From Rhodospirillaceae bacterium (GTDB lineage: Bacteria; Pseudomonadota; Alphaproteobacteria; Reyranellales; Reyranellaceae), in the NCBI GenBank assembly GCA_009772935.1, contig WOUR01000031.1:1-64000 (forward strand): a stretch of 64,000 nucleotides of DNA, read 5' to 3'. Positions 50,186 to 59,668 of the stretch are shown here, one piece after another. A program made the translations under genes and the position numbers. The notes below the pieces were generated by a model. The model was not told the origin of the DNA. It made no database searches and saw nothing but the letters and a program-made list of their open reading frames with translations. The stretch's first letter is position 1. Every line of letters starts with the position of its first letter.

Positions 50186-50839
50186 CTACTGCGGCCAGCC
50201 AAGTTCGATCTCGATGACGACCGGCCTGGTCTGGCGCACGGCGGGGTCGGTCGACAGGAATTCGACGTCGCCGTTCACCTTGTCGAGAGCATCGCCGGGG
50301 GCATCGCTTGCCGGGTCGAAGCGCACCGAGAGGTTGCAGCCGCCGACCGGCCTTTCGAGGCGGCCGCCGTCCCAGCCGTTCGCGTAGCCGCCGAGATCCC
50401 AGCCGAACCCCGTCAGGCTGAAGGGCTTGCCGTTCATGGCCTCGATCTCTGCCAGGGTGGCACCGTTCGCGACCGGCTTGTCGAGGCCGGCCACGGCCAC
50501 CGGCCAGCTCGACCCGTTACGGATGATGACGACATTGGGGCGGGCGTAGGAATCGTGCCAGAGGATGTCGATGCGCTTGGCCGGATCCCGGGCGAAGATG
50601 ACGGTTCCCGGCTCCGTATTGCCCTCGCCGACGGGAATCTCGGCGCGTTCGACGTTGGCGGCACCGAAGACTTGGGCCAGCCTGCGCTCGTCGGCGTCAC
50701 GGGCGAAGGGGCCGGTGCAGTCGAGCACGGTAGGGGCCGGGGCCTGGGCGAGCGCCGGCGTCGCAAGGGTGACGCAGAACAGGCACGCAAGGCGGCGCAG
50801 GGACAATGACACCTCGCTTTCGAACCGCTCTGGCGGCAT
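50186..50839 (-). CDS. Secreted protein of unknown function
   Basis: A protein of 217 aa (208 from a GTG at 50812) with a signal peptide ending ALAQAP. The mature part holds DCTGPFARDADERRLAQVFG, IDILWHDSYARPNV and FGWDLGGYANGW. It resembles uncharacterised periplasmic proteins but is not assigned to a family. It is divergent from the adenylate cyclase gene. Confidence 0.75.
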   Translation of the reverse strand: MPPERFESEVSLSLRRLACLFCVTLATPALAQAPAPTVLDCTGPFARDADERRLAQVFGAANVERAEIPVGEGNTEPGTVIFARDPAKRIDILWHDSYARPNVVIIRNGSSWPVAVAGLDKPVANGATLAEIEAMNGKPFSLTGFGWDLGGYANGWDGGRLERPVGGCNLSVRFDPASDAPGDALDKVNGDVEFLSTDPAVRQTRPVVIEIELGWPQ

Positions 50840-50934
50840 ACACCGTCGGAGCGCCATATTGTAGCCGCTGCAAGGGAGCAGCAGCATGACCGAAGAGCTC
50901 TGCTTTTATCACAACTGACGCTGACGCGAGACCG

Positions 50935-52815
50935 ATGACGTCCCCGACCACCAATCGCCGGCTGGCGACCATGCTGTTCGCCGACGTTTCCGGCTACAGC
51001 CGAATGATGCGCGCCGACGAGGAACGCACCCTCGTCGATCTGCGCGCGCATCTGGCCGAGCTGGTGGCGCCGGTGATCGGACGGTTCGGCGGCCGCATCG
51101 TGAAGACGGTGGGCGACGGCGTGATGGTCGAGTTCGGCAGCGCGGTCGAGGCGGTGCGGTCCGCCGTCGAACTGCAGCGCGGCATGGTGGAGCGCAACGA
51201 GGGCGTGCCGGCCGAGCGGCGCCAGACCTTCCGCATCGGCCTGCATCTGGGCGACGTGATCGCCTCTGACGACGATGTGTTCGGCGACACGGTCAACGTC
51301 GCCGCCCGCCTGCAGGGTGTGGCCGAGCCCGGCGCCATCGTGCTGTCGGTCGCGGTCTACGAGCAGGTGCGCGACAAGCTCGCTCTGCCGTTCCGCGACC
51401 TCGGCAACCGCGCGGTGAAGAACATCGACCGGCCGGTCCGTGTCTATACGCTCGACCCGGCGGCGCTGGCCGACGGCGCGGTCGCGGCACACCGGCCGCT
51501 GCGACGCAAGCCGACGGTGCGGCTCGCCGTCGCGTCCGTTGCGGCCATCATTCTGGCAGGCGCCGGGATCCTTGCCTATTCCTCCGGCAGTTTCCGGCCG
51601 GCAGAGGAGGCGGTGGCGGCCGCGCCGGCGCCGGTCGAGACGGGCCTGTCGGTGGCAGTGCTGGTCTTCGCCAATCAGAGCGGGGATGCCGGCCAGGATT
51701 ACTTCTCGGACGGGCTGACCGAGGACATCACGCGGGCGCTCGGGCGCTTCAAGCAGCTCACCGTGCTGTCCTACGGCGCGGTGCTGCCGTATCGCGGGAA
51801 GAATCTGCCGCCGCAGGAGATCGGACGCGCGCTCCGGGCGCGCTACATCGTGGGCGGCACAGTGCGCCGCATGGGGACGCGCGTGCGCGTCACCGTGCAG
51901 TTGAGCGACGCGATGACCGGCACGCAGCTCTGGTCCGAACACTACGACGACGACCTTGGCGACATCTTCGCGGTGCAGGACCGCATCGCACGCCGGATCG
52001 CCGGCACGCTGGCGACCAACCTGCAGCAGCTCGCCGTGCAGCAGTCGCTGCGCAAGCCGACCGACAATCTCGATGCCTACGACATGCTCCTGCGCGGCCG
52101 CACCCGGGCGGCAGAGACGACACCGTCGGGCAACCGGGCGGCGCGCGAGATGCTGGAGAAAGCCATGGTGATGGCGCCGAACTATGCCGACGCCTATGCC
52201 GAGCTGGCGGGCGTCCATTTCGAACGCGCCACCTTCGGCTGGTCGGAATTCCCCCAGCAGGATATCGACACCGCGATCCGCTACGCGCAGAAGGCGATTG
52301 ATCTCGACGAGGAGAACGTGCTGGCGCATGGCGTGCTCGCCCGCGCCTATGCCGCGACCCGCAAGTACGACCTCGCGATGGCCGAATCGGAGCGCGCGCT
52401 CGAGATCAACCCCAGCGACGCCGAGGTGCTGCGGGCGCGGGCCGCGGTGCTGCTGTGGACCGGGCGCGTCGAGGAAGCGATAGCGACCTCGGAGATCGCA
52501 AACCGCCTCAATCCCAACATCGGTCCGGAGGCGGCGCTCAATCTCGGCATCGCCTATCTGCTGAGCGGGCGTTACGCCGATGCTGTGCGCCTGCTCGAGA
52601 CGGTGCGGGCCCGCTTCCCGGCCTATCCGCTGCTCGACCTGCCGCTGGCCGGCGCCTATGCCGAAATGGGCCGCGCGGCCGACGCGAAGGAGGCGATAGA
52701 CGAGGGCAGGCGCAAGAATCCGCATCTCGACGCCGCCAGCTTCGGGACGCGCTTCCAGGATCCGGCGCTGCAGCAGAGGGTCGCGGCCAGCCTGCGCAAG
52801 GCCGGGCTGGAGTGA
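50935..52815 (+). CDS. Class III adenylate/guanylate cyclase with TPR domain
   Basis: A protein of 626 aa. Residues 1-175 are the catalytic domain: metal-binding Asp17 (LFADVSGYSRMM) and Asp61 (VGDGVMVEF), plus DTVNVAARLQ. A membrane segment lies at about 195-215, then a TolB-N/CadC-like domain (FANQSGDAGQDYFSDGLTED), then TPR repeats from about 390 to 590. The product is likely cAMP, which could act on the antiporter at 4750 with its cNMP domain; that link is inference. Such fusions are frequent in rhizobia-like lineages. Confidence 0.93.
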   Translation: MTSPTTNRRLATMLFADVSGYSRMMRADEERTLVDLRAHLAELVAPVIGRFGGRIVKTVGDGVMVEFGSAVEAVRSAVELQRGMVERNEGVPAERRQTFRIGLHLGDVIASDDDVFGDTVNVAARLQGVAEPGAIVLSVAVYEQVRDKLALPFRDLGNRAVKNIDRPVRVYTLDPAALADGAVAAHRPLRRKPTVRLAVASVAAIILAGAGILAYSSGSFRPAEEAVAAAPAPVETGLSVAVLVFANQSGDAGQDYFSDGLTEDITRALGRFKQLTVLSYGAVLPYRGKNLPPQEIGRALRARYIVGGTVRRMGTRVRVTVQLSDAMTGTQLWSEHYDDDLGDIFAVQDRIARRIAGTLATNLQQLAVQQSLRKPTDNLDAYDMLLRGRTRAAETTPSGNRAAREMLEKAMVMAPNYADAYAELAGVHFERATFGWSEFPQQDIDTAIRYAQKAIDLDEENVLAHGVLARAYAATRKYDLAMAESERALEINPSDAEVLRARAAVLLWTGRVEEAIATSEIANRLNPNIGPEAALNLGIAYLLSGRYADAVRLLETVRARFPAYPLLDLPLAGAYAEMGRAADAKEAIDEGRRKNPHLDAASFGTRFQDPALQQRVAASLRKAGLE

Positions 52816-52830
52816 GGCGAGGACGCTTTC

Positions 52831-53301
52831 CTACTGGCTCGGCGTGTTCTTAAGCGTCTGCCAGTTGGTCGCGGCGCGTGCCGCGTTGGCCGCAGCTTCC
52901 AGGCGAAAGCGATCTGACCCGGCTGAGCTGGCGAAGACGTAGAGGCGGCCGTCGGAGATCACCCAGATGGTCGGATCGGACTCGCGAACGTTGCCGTTCG
53001 CCATGTTCATGGCGCACTGGCCGCCGAACTGCGGCAAATACCTGTCGGGATCGGCCCTGAACATGTCGCGGTGCCGGGCACTGGCGAAGCGATAGCGCAC
53101 GCCGTCCCACAAGAATTCGTAGGCCGCGACGCCCGGTGTCGCCATGCCCAGGGTGAAGTAGGCGACCGGATCGTAGCCCTTGAGGCCCAGGCGCTCGGCG
53201 GAGACCGGGCGCGTCTGCGCGAAGGCGGGAGGCGCTCCGGCCATGCCGTCCGCGATGGCGACAGAAGCCATTGCCCACAGGAACGCACGGCGCGTCGACA
53301 T
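52831..53301 (-). CDS. YHS domain-containing secreted protein
   Basis: A protein of 156 aa with a twin-arginine-like or Sec signal (MSTRRAFLWAMASVAI; cleavage near AFAQT). The YHS core is GLKGYDPVAYFTLG with YRFASARHRDMF. The ATG at 53301 is preceded by GGAGAG. YHS proteins are thought to bind metals, often copper. It is convergent with the cyclase gene. Confidence 0.9.
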   Translation of the reverse strand: MSTRRAFLWAMASVAIADGMAGAPPAFAQTRPVSAERLGLKGYDPVAYFTLGMATPGVAAYEFLWDGVRYRFASARHRDMFRADPDRYLPQFGGQCAMNMANGNVRESDPTIWVISDGRLYVFASSAGSDRFRLEAAANAARAATNWQTLKNTPSQ

Positions 53302-53357
53302 TTCACTCTCCAGTTGTGCCGGCAATCGAGCCGGCTCCCCAGCGAGATGGGCCTCAA

Positions 53358-55076
53358 TTAGGGCGCGATGGGGGCATCCTGTAAACCGTCATTCAACCCG
53401 GATCGGGCCGCCGTCCGGGTGTCGCCGCGTCCGTGCTCCAGCATGCGATGGGCGATTTCCGTCTCGCCCAGCACGATGAGGTTAGCGCCCAGCTTCTCCA
53501 AATGCTCCACCGTCGCGCTTGAATGCGCTCGCGCCAGAATGTCGAGAGTGGGATTGGCCGCGCGGGCTTGCTGGACGATCTGGCCGGCCTCGAACGCTTC
53601 CGGAATCGTCACATAGAGGCGCCGTGCGCCTGCGAGATTCAGCGCCGCGATGATCGCCGGTTCGGCGGCGTTGCCGGTGAATACGTCGGCGCCGTCGCTG
53701 CGTGCCCGGTCGACTCCGGCGTCGCTCGCCTCGACGACGACCATCTTGGCGCCCTCCTGCCTCAGGCCGGCGCCGACCAGCGAGCCGACGCGACCGTAGC
53801 CCACCACGATGTCATGGCCTGTCAGGGTCGTCGGGGTGAGATCGGTCTCGGGTTCGGCGTCGGGCTTGTATTTGGGAGGGACCTCTCTGTCGGCACCCAG
53901 GCGCTCGAGCAGGGTGAAGACGAACGGGTTCACCATGATCGACACGATGGCCCCGGCCAGAACGAGGTCGCGCGACTCCTTCGGCACCATGTCCAGGCCG
54001 ATGCCAATGCCGATCAGGATGAAGGAGAATTCGCCGATCTGCGCGAGGCTTGCCGAGACGGTGAAGGCGGTCGACCGGTTGTAGCCGAAGGCGCGGACGA
54101 TCAGGTAGGCGGCGGCCGACTTGCCGACGATGATGATGGCGATGGTTGCGATGACGGCCAGCGGCGCCTCCACGAACACCATCGGGTTCAGCAGCATGCC
54201 GACCGAGACGAAGAACAGCACCGCGAAGGCGTCGCGCAGCGGGATGGCTTCTTCGGCCGCTCGCTGGCTGAGGTCGCTCTCGCCCAGCACCATGCCGGCG
54301 AAGAAGGCGCCGAGCGCGAAGGAGACGTCGAAGAAGTAGTGAGCGCCATAGGCGACGCCGAGTGCAACGGCATATACGGCGAGCCGGAACAGCTCCCGGG
54401 ACCCGGTATGCGCGGTGTAGTGCATCAGCCAGGGGATGACGCGCCGACCGACGATCAGCATGATCGCGACGAACATCGAGACCTTGGCCAGGGTGGCGAG
54501 AAGGCTGAGCAGAAGCTGGCTGGAGGGTATGCCCTTGCCCTCGGTCGCCACCGCCACCGCCAGCGCCGGCAACAGGACCAGTGCCAGCACCATCACGAGA
54601 TCCTCGACCACCAGCCAGCCGACGGCGATCCGGCCGCGATGCGTCTCGAGGATGTGACGGTCCTGCAGGGCACGGATGAGCACGACGGTACTGGCCACCG
54701 AGAGGGCGAGACCGAAGACGAAGCCGGCCAGCGGCGGCCAGCCGAGCGCCCAGGAGAGGCCGGCGCCCATCAATGTCGCGACGGCGATCTGCCCGATGGC
54801 GCCGGGGATGGCGATGCGTCCGACCGAAAGCAGATCCTTCAGAGAGAAATGCAGGCCCACGCCGAACATGAGGAGGATGACGCCGATCTCTGCGAGCTCC
54901 GTCGCGAGGGCGGGGTCGGCGGTGAAGCCCGGCGTATAGGGCCCGACCATGACGCCAGCCAGCAGGTAGCCGACCAGGGGCTGCACCCGGAGCCGCTGGG
55001 CGATCAGGCCGAGCACGAAGGCGAGCATCAACCCCGCAGCAATCGTCGCAATGAGCGGGGTTTGATGCTCCGGCAT
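53358..55076 (-). CDS. CPA2-family cation:proton antiporter with TrkA-N (RCK) domain
   Basis: A Kef/YbaL-type antiporter of 572 aa. Residues 1-390 form the membrane exchanger, close to the paralogue at 4750 (GVILLMFGVGLHFS, ALGAFFAGMVLGES). Residues 420-540 are a TrkA-N domain with the dinucleotide motif GYGRVGS, which usually senses NAD(H) or glutathione state. It is likely a K+/H+ exchanger for pH or electrophile stress. It is divergent from the Bug receptor gene. Confidence 0.93.
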   Translation of the reverse strand: MPEHQTPLIATIAAGLMLAFVLGLIAQRLRVQPLVGYLLAGVMVGPYTPGFTADPALATELAEIGVILLMFGVGLHFSLKDLLSVGRIAIPGAIGQIAVATLMGAGLSWALGWPPLAGFVFGLALSVASTVVLIRALQDRHILETHRGRIAVGWLVVEDLVMVLALVLLPALAVAVATEGKGIPSSQLLLSLLATLAKVSMFVAIMLIVGRRVIPWLMHYTAHTGSRELFRLAVYAVALGVAYGAHYFFDVSFALGAFFAGMVLGESDLSQRAAEEAIPLRDAFAVLFFVSVGMLLNPMVFVEAPLAVIATIAIIIVGKSAAAYLIVRAFGYNRSTAFTVSASLAQIGEFSFILIGIGIGLDMVPKESRDLVLAGAIVSIMVNPFVFTLLERLGADREVPPKYKPDAEPETDLTPTTLTGHDIVVGYGRVGSLVGAGLRQEGAKMVVVEASDAGVDRARSDGADVFTGNAAEPAIIAALNLAGARRLYVTIPEAFEAGQIVQQARAANPTLDILARAHSSATVEHLEKLGANLIVLGETEIAHRMLEHGRGDTRTAARSGLNDGLQDAPIAP

Positions 55077-55168
55077 CCGGTTTCTCTCAGCGATTGAACG
55101 GGTGCTTCCGGTGTGGCGCGCATCTATGGAAATTGCAATCAGTCTGAACGGAACTTGGGAGGTTCGAG

Positions 55169-56146
55169 ATGACGATATCGCGACGCAATCTGCTGGGCAG
55201 CGCGCTGGCTTTGTCGACGGTTGGTTCGGCCGCCGCTCCGGCCTGGGCGCAGGTCTATCCCAGCAAGCCGATCCGCTGGATCGCGCCCTTCGCGGCCGGC
55301 GGCAACTACGACCTGACGTCGAGGCTGGTCGGCGAGGGCATGTCGCGCACCCTCGGCCAGACGGTAATCGTCGACAACCGGCCGGGTGGAGGCGGGCTTG
55401 TCGGTGCGGAAGCGGCGGCCAATGCGCCGGCTGACGGATACACCGTCGTCATGGGGAGTTTCAGCGTTCTGTATGTCTCGCCCTACCTCGCGGGCAAGCC
55501 GTCGCTGGTGCCGATGTTCGCGCCGATCAGCCTGCTTTCGACCGTGCCGATGATCCTCGTCGGCAAGGCGGATGGGCGTTTCGCCGACATCCGCGCTGCC
55601 CTCGCCGAAGCCAAGAGCAAACCCGGCACCGTCACCATCGGCCATGCCGGCAACGGCACGACCAACCACATCGCCATTCTGCGCCTCGAGGTGAACGAGG
55701 GCGTGAAGTTCAATATCATCCCCTACAAGGGATCGGGCCCCGGCCTCACCGACCTGATGGCGGGCCAGATCGATCTCTACATGGACCAGCTCACCACGTC
55801 GCTGCCGCACATCAAGTCGGGCAAGCTGAAGGGCATGCTGGCGATGAGTCCCGACCGCGTCGCGCAGGTGCCCGACATGCCGTCGCTCACCGACATCGGC
55901 AGCAAGCCGTTCGACGGCGGTACGACGGCCGGCGTGCTGGCGCGTGTCGAGACGCCAAAGCCGATCCTCGACACGCTGAATGGCGCCGTCGTGAAGGCGC
56001 TCAAGGATCCTGCCATTGCCGCCAAGCTCGCGGAGCTCGGCGCCGTACCGCGTCCCTCGACGATGGAGGAGTTCGCAGCTTACATGAAGGATCAGGAAGT
56101 GGGCGTTAGCGCACTTGTGAAGTCTGGTTTGTTGAAACCGTCCTGA
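55169..56146 (+). CDS. Bug family tripartite tricarboxylate transporter receptor
   Basis: A periplasmic solute receptor of 325 aa. The signal peptide ends near AWAQVY. The family signature YPSKPIRWIAPFAAGG is followed by VIVDNRPGGGGLVGAE and later INIGHAGNGTTNH-like VTIGHAGNGTTNH. Bug proteins bind carboxylates such as citrate or amino acids. No TctAB membrane genes are adjacent, which is normal for this expanded family. The nearby tartrate-type genes make an organic acid ligand plausible. Confidence 0.94.
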   Translation: MTISRRNLLGSALALSTVGSAAAPAWAQVYPSKPIRWIAPFAAGGNYDLTSRLVGEGMSRTLGQTVIVDNRPGGGGLVGAEAAANAPADGYTVVMGSFSVLYVSPYLAGKPSLVPMFAPISLLSTVPMILVGKADGRFADIRAALAEAKSKPGTVTIGHAGNGTTNHIAILRLEVNEGVKFNIIPYKGSGPGLTDLMAGQIDLYMDQLTTSLPHIKSGKLKGMLAMSPDRVAQVPDMPSLTDIGSKPFDGGTTAGVLARVETPKPILDTLNGAVVKALKDPAIAAKLAELGAVPRPSTMEEFAAYMKDQEVGVSALVKSGLLKPS

Positions 56147-56166
56147 CCGGGTGTCATGTCGTCGGC

Positions 56167-56310
56167 ATGACAACGCTCTTCAGGACGATAACGCTGGTAT
56201 TGGTCTTCGCCGTGGCTGGCGCTTTGGCGGGGTGCGCGAAGTCGGGCATCCCGCAGGACGACCGGTATCAACCGCACGGCAACGCCAGCTGGGAAAACTG
56301 GCGCGGCTGA
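56167..56310 (+). CDS. Very small lipoprotein
   Basis: A 47-aa protein, easily missed. It has a signal peptide with the lipobox LAGC (Cys at about residue 22), then a short polar tail rich in Asp, Gln and Trp (ending SWENWRG). It starts 20 bp after the Bug gene stop and may be cotranscribed. It resembles small entericidin-like or orphan lipoproteins in size only. No function is known. Confidence 0.65.
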   Translation: MTTLFRTITLVLVFAVAGALAGCAKSGIPQDDRYQPHGNASWENWRG

Positions 56311-56330
56311 CGGAGAGGAACGGGTCGCCT

Positions 56331-57491
56331 TCAGGCGATCTCCTTCATCACCGCCCACAGGTCGGCCTTGCGTTCGAAGCCGATGCCCGGCGAGTCGGGC
56401 AGCGATACGCGGCCGTCGACCACGGCGCAGTCGTCGGCGAAGCCGCCGAACGGCGCGAAGACCTGCGGATAGGATTCGTTGCCGCCGCATTGCAGGCCGA
56501 CGGCGATGTTCAGCGCGAACTGATGGCCGCCGTGCGGCACGCAGCGCCTGGGCGACCAGCCGTGCACCTTGAGCATCTCGATCGTGCGCAGGTACTCGAC
56601 CAGGCCGTAGGAGAGGGCAGGGTCGTACTGAAGGATGTCACGGTCGGGCCTCAGGCCGCCGTGGCGGATCAGGTTCCGCGCATCCTGCATCGAGAATAGG
56701 TTCTCACCGGTGGCCAGCGGCGGGGCATATTCGGTGGCCAGCGCGGCGTGCGCCAGATAGTCGAGCGGGTCGAGCGGCTCCTCGTACCAGCGCAGGCCGA
56801 AGCCCTCTATGGCGCGGCCGAACGCGATCGCGGTGGTGAGGTCGAACTTGCCGTTGACGTCGACGGCCAGCCTTTCGCCCGCTCCGACGATCTCCAGCAC
56901 TGCTTCGATGCGCTTCAGATCCTCGGCCAGCGGCACGCCGCCCACCTTCATCTTCACGCAGGAATAACCAAGGCCGAGATAATGCTTCATCTCGTCCCTG
57001 AGCCCGTCCAGCCCCTTGCCGGGATAGTAGTAGCCGCCGGCGGCATAGACCCACGCCTTCTCGTCGGCCTGGCCGCCATTGTAGCGGTCGGCCAGCAGCT
57101 TCCACAGCGGCACCCTCTTGGCCTTGGCGACGGCATCCCAGATCGCCATGTCGAGCACACCGACGGCGACCGAGCGCTCGCCGTGACCGCCGGGCTTCTC
57201 GTTGGCCATCATCGCGGCCCAGCATTTCGCCGGATCGAGCAGCCCTTCGGCATCGAGTAGCGAGTCGGGGCTGGCCTGGCTGAGCCGCGGGATGAAGCGC
57301 TCGCCGAGCAGCCCGTGCTGTGCATAGCGGCCGTTGGAATTGAAGCCGAACCCGACCACCGGCTTGCCGTCGACCATCACGTCGGTGACGACGGCCACGA
57401 CCGAGGCGGTCATCTGGCTGAAGTCGATGTAGGCGTTGGCGATGTTGGAGCGGATGGGCGAGACGATGTCGCGGATGGCGACGATGCGCAT
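56331..57491 (-). CDS. tarD: D(-)-tartrate dehydratase-like enolase-superfamily enzyme
   Basis: A protein of 386 aa that matches TarD of Bradyrhizobium japonicum along its length by recall. The catalytic residues fall at the expected positions: Lys182 (VKMKVGG), Asp211, Glu237 and Glu263 (metal ligands), and His320 (CVPHGGH). The NEKPGGHGERSVAVG segment is also typical. It would dehydrate D-tartrate to oxaloacetate. It is followed upstream by the MFS transporter and SMP-30 genes on the same strand, 11 bp away. An alternative sugar-acid substrate remains possible. Confidence 0.85.
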   Translation of the reverse strand: MRIVAIRDIVSPIRSNIANAYIDFSQMTASVVAVVTDVMVDGKPVVGFGFNSNGRYAQHGLLGERFIPRLSQASPDSLLDAEGLLDPAKCWAAMMANEKPGGHGERSVAVGVLDMAIWDAVAKAKRVPLWKLLADRYNGGQADEKAWVYAAGGYYYPGKGLDGLRDEMKHYLGLGYSCVKMKVGGVPLAEDLKRIEAVLEIVGAGERLAVDVNGKFDLTTAIAFGRAIEGFGLRWYEEPLDPLDYLAHAALATEYAPPLATGENLFSMQDARNLIRHGGLRPDRDILQYDPALSYGLVEYLRTIEMLKVHGWSPRRCVPHGGHQFALNIAVGLQCGGNESYPQVFAPFGGFADDCAVVDGRVSLPDSPGIGFERKADLWAVMKEIA

Positions 57492-57502
57492 GATCGTGTC
57501 CC

Positions 57503-58714
57503 TCAGGCGTAGACGTTGCGGCGATTCTGGCGGAAGAGGAGCCACCACGCGACCGCGCCGTTCAGCAGGTTCCAGGCGATGCCGTTGATGAAGGCCGCCC
57601 GGTAAGAGCCGGTCATGTCGAACAGCACGCCGCCCATCCATCCACCCAGCGCCATGCCGATCAGGGTCGAGGAGATGGCGAGCCCGACCCGGAAGCCGGC
57701 TTCCTTGGGCGGAAAATACTCGCGCACGATGATGGCATAGGATGGCACGATGCCTCCCTGAAACAGGCCGAACATCGCCGAGGCGAGGTACAGCGAGGTC
57801 ACGGAGTCGTCGATGAGATAGAAGACCAGTGCCACGCATTGCAGGGTCGAGCCCAGCAGCAGCGTCTTCACGCCGCCGACCCGGTCGGCGATCCAGCCCG
57901 AGGCGATGCGGCTCACGATACCGAAGCCCAGCATCAGCGACAGCATCTCTGCGCCGCGCGCCACGCCGTAGCCCAGGTCGGCGCAGTAGGCCACGATATG
58001 CACCTGCGGCATCGACATGGCGACGCAGCAGCCGATGCCGGCCACGATCAACACCGCCTGCAGCGCGTTGGGCGAGAGGCCGAGCGAGCGTGGCGTATGG
58101 GCGGCGGCGCCGGCCGTCCCCGGCGCACCCGTCATTTGCTCCGGGGGCGGCTTGCGGCGCAGGGTCAGCGCCAGCGGGATCATCGCCGCGAAGCACAGGG
58201 TGCCGGCGGCCCAGTAGGTGACCCGCCAGCCGTGATCGTGGATCAGCGTCTGGATGATCGTGGGCCAGATCGCGCCGGCGAGATAGTTGCCGGAGGCGGC
58301 GATGGCCACCGCGATGCCGCGCCGCCGGTCGAACCAGTGCGAGATGTCGGCGACCAGGGGCGCGAAGGTCGCGGCCGAGCTGAAGCCGATCAGCACCTGG
58401 ACCGCGGCGAACATCGGCAGCGCGGTCGAGAGCGGCGCCAGCGCGAAGCCCAGCGCCAGGCCGGTCGCGCTCAGGACGGCCGTCAAGACGATGCCGCGCT
58501 TGTCGACCATTTTGCCCCAGGTGACGCCGCCGGCGAAGAAGCCCAGCGTGTTCATCGTGTAGGCGAAGGAAATGTCGGCGCGGGTGATGCCGAGATCCTG
58601 CTGGATCGACGGCAGCGCCACGACGAGGCACCACATGCCGATCCCGCCGACCGTGCTCAGGGTCACGCTGGCGGCGAGGCGCCACCAGGCATAGCTCGAC
58701 TCGACTCCGGACAT
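57503..58714 (-). CDS. MFS transporter, probably for an organic acid
   Basis: A protein of 403 aa with twelve membrane segments. The loop 2-3 motif is GKMVDKRGI, and the second half has GWIADRVGG. It resembles the anion:cation/oxalate-formate-type MFS group. It lies between tarD and the SMP-30-like gene, so tartrate or a sugar acid is the likely cargo (inference). The ATG at 58714 is 2 bp after the stop of the intact SMP-30 frame. Confidence 0.92.
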   Translation of the reverse strand: MSGVESSYAWWRLAASVTLSTVGGIGMWCLVVALPSIQQDLGITRADISFAYTMNTLGFFAGGVTWGKMVDKRGIVLTAVLSATGLALGFALAPLSTALPMFAAVQVLIGFSSAATFAPLVADISHWFDRRRGIAVAIAASGNYLAGAIWPTIIQTLIHDHGWRVTYWAAGTLCFAAMIPLALTLRRKPPPEQMTGAPGTAGAAAHTPRSLGLSPNALQAVLIVAGIGCCVAMSMPQVHIVAYCADLGYGVARGAEMLSLMLGFGIVSRIASGWIADRVGGVKTLLLGSTLQCVALVFYLIDDSVTSLYLASAMFGLFQGGIVPSYAIIVREYFPPKEAGFRVGLAISSTLIGMALGGWMGGVLFDMTGSYRAAFINGIAWNLLNGAVAWWLLFRQNRRNVYA

Positions 58715-58716
58715 GA

Positions 58717-59668
58717 TCAGCCGCCGAGCGCGCCCTGCGTGTTGACATAGAGGGCGTAGAGCGAGTGGCTCGCCGCCATGAACAGGCGGTTGGCGGTTGC
58801 GGTAGCGGCCGCCGAAGCAGACGTTGGCGCAACGCTCCGGCAGGTCGATGTGGCCGATCGGCTTGCCCGCCGGATTGAAGATGCGCACGCCGTCGAGTTC
58901 GGCCGAGCCCATGCCCCAGCCGCACCACAGATTGCCGTCAACATCGACGCGAAAGCCGTCGGGCGAGCCCCCGGGACCGGCGTCGATCAGCACCGAGCCC
59001 TTGCCCAGCGTCGTGCCGTCGGTCGACACGTCGTAGGACAGGATCGTGCGGTGCGGCTCGGCGCGCGAGGCCACGACGTAGAGCTTCTTCTCGTCAGGCG
59101 AGAAGGCGAGGCCGTTGGGGCCGGGCACGTCGTCGGCCATCACGGCGAGCTTGCCGGTCGTCGGGTCGAGCCGATAGACCGCGGGCCTGTTTTCGCTCTC
59201 TTCCTTGTGTCCTTCGTAGTAGCCGAGGATGCCGAAGGTCGGATCGGTGAACCAGATCGAGCCGTCGGATTTCACCACCACGTCGTTGGGCGAATTTAGA
59301 GGCTTGCCGTCATGGGAATCGGCCAGCACCGTGATGGCGCCGTCATACTCGAAGCGGACGACGCGGCGGGTATCGTGCTCGCAGGCGATCAGCCGGCCGC
59401 GCCGGTCGCGCGTATGGCCGTTGGCGTTGTTCGAGGGCTTGCGAAAGATCGAGACGTTGCCGGTCTCCTCGTCCCAGCGCAGGACGCGGTTGTTGGGAAT
59501 GTCGCTCCACAGGAGATAACGGCCGTCACCGAACCAGACCGGTCCTTCCGACCAGCGGCAACCCGTGTAGAGCCGCTCGACCGAGGCCAGCACCAGCCGG
59601 TACTGGTTGAACGACGGGTCGAGCACGCGCACGGCCGGGTCGGGGTAGCGCTCGCTGGGCTGCCACAT
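58717..59668 (-). pseudogene. SMP-30/gluconolactonase/LRE family gene, frameshifted by a 7-bp duplication
   Basis: The first ~290 codons read a normal six-bladed propeller lactonase: WSEGPVWFGDGRYLLWSDIP, NSPNDVVVKSDGSIWFTDP, VPGPNGLAFSPDEKKLYV and DGFRVDVDGNLWCGWG. At RYRNR the frame is lost. The expected end NRLFMAASHSLYALYVNTQG with a stop at 58717 is in another frame. The break is an exact tandem duplication of GCGGTTG (58786-58799); removing one unit gives a complete 314-aa protein. Without that, the frame reads on into the MFS gene. The start at 59668 follows GAGGA; an ATG at 59686 is possible. Confidence 0.88.
58786..58799. repeat. 7-bp tandem duplication in the SMP-30-like gene
   Basis: GCGGTTG occurs twice in direct tandem at the point where the reading frame is lost. 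Deleting seven bases restores both the conserved C-terminus and the normal stop. Confidence 0.9.
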
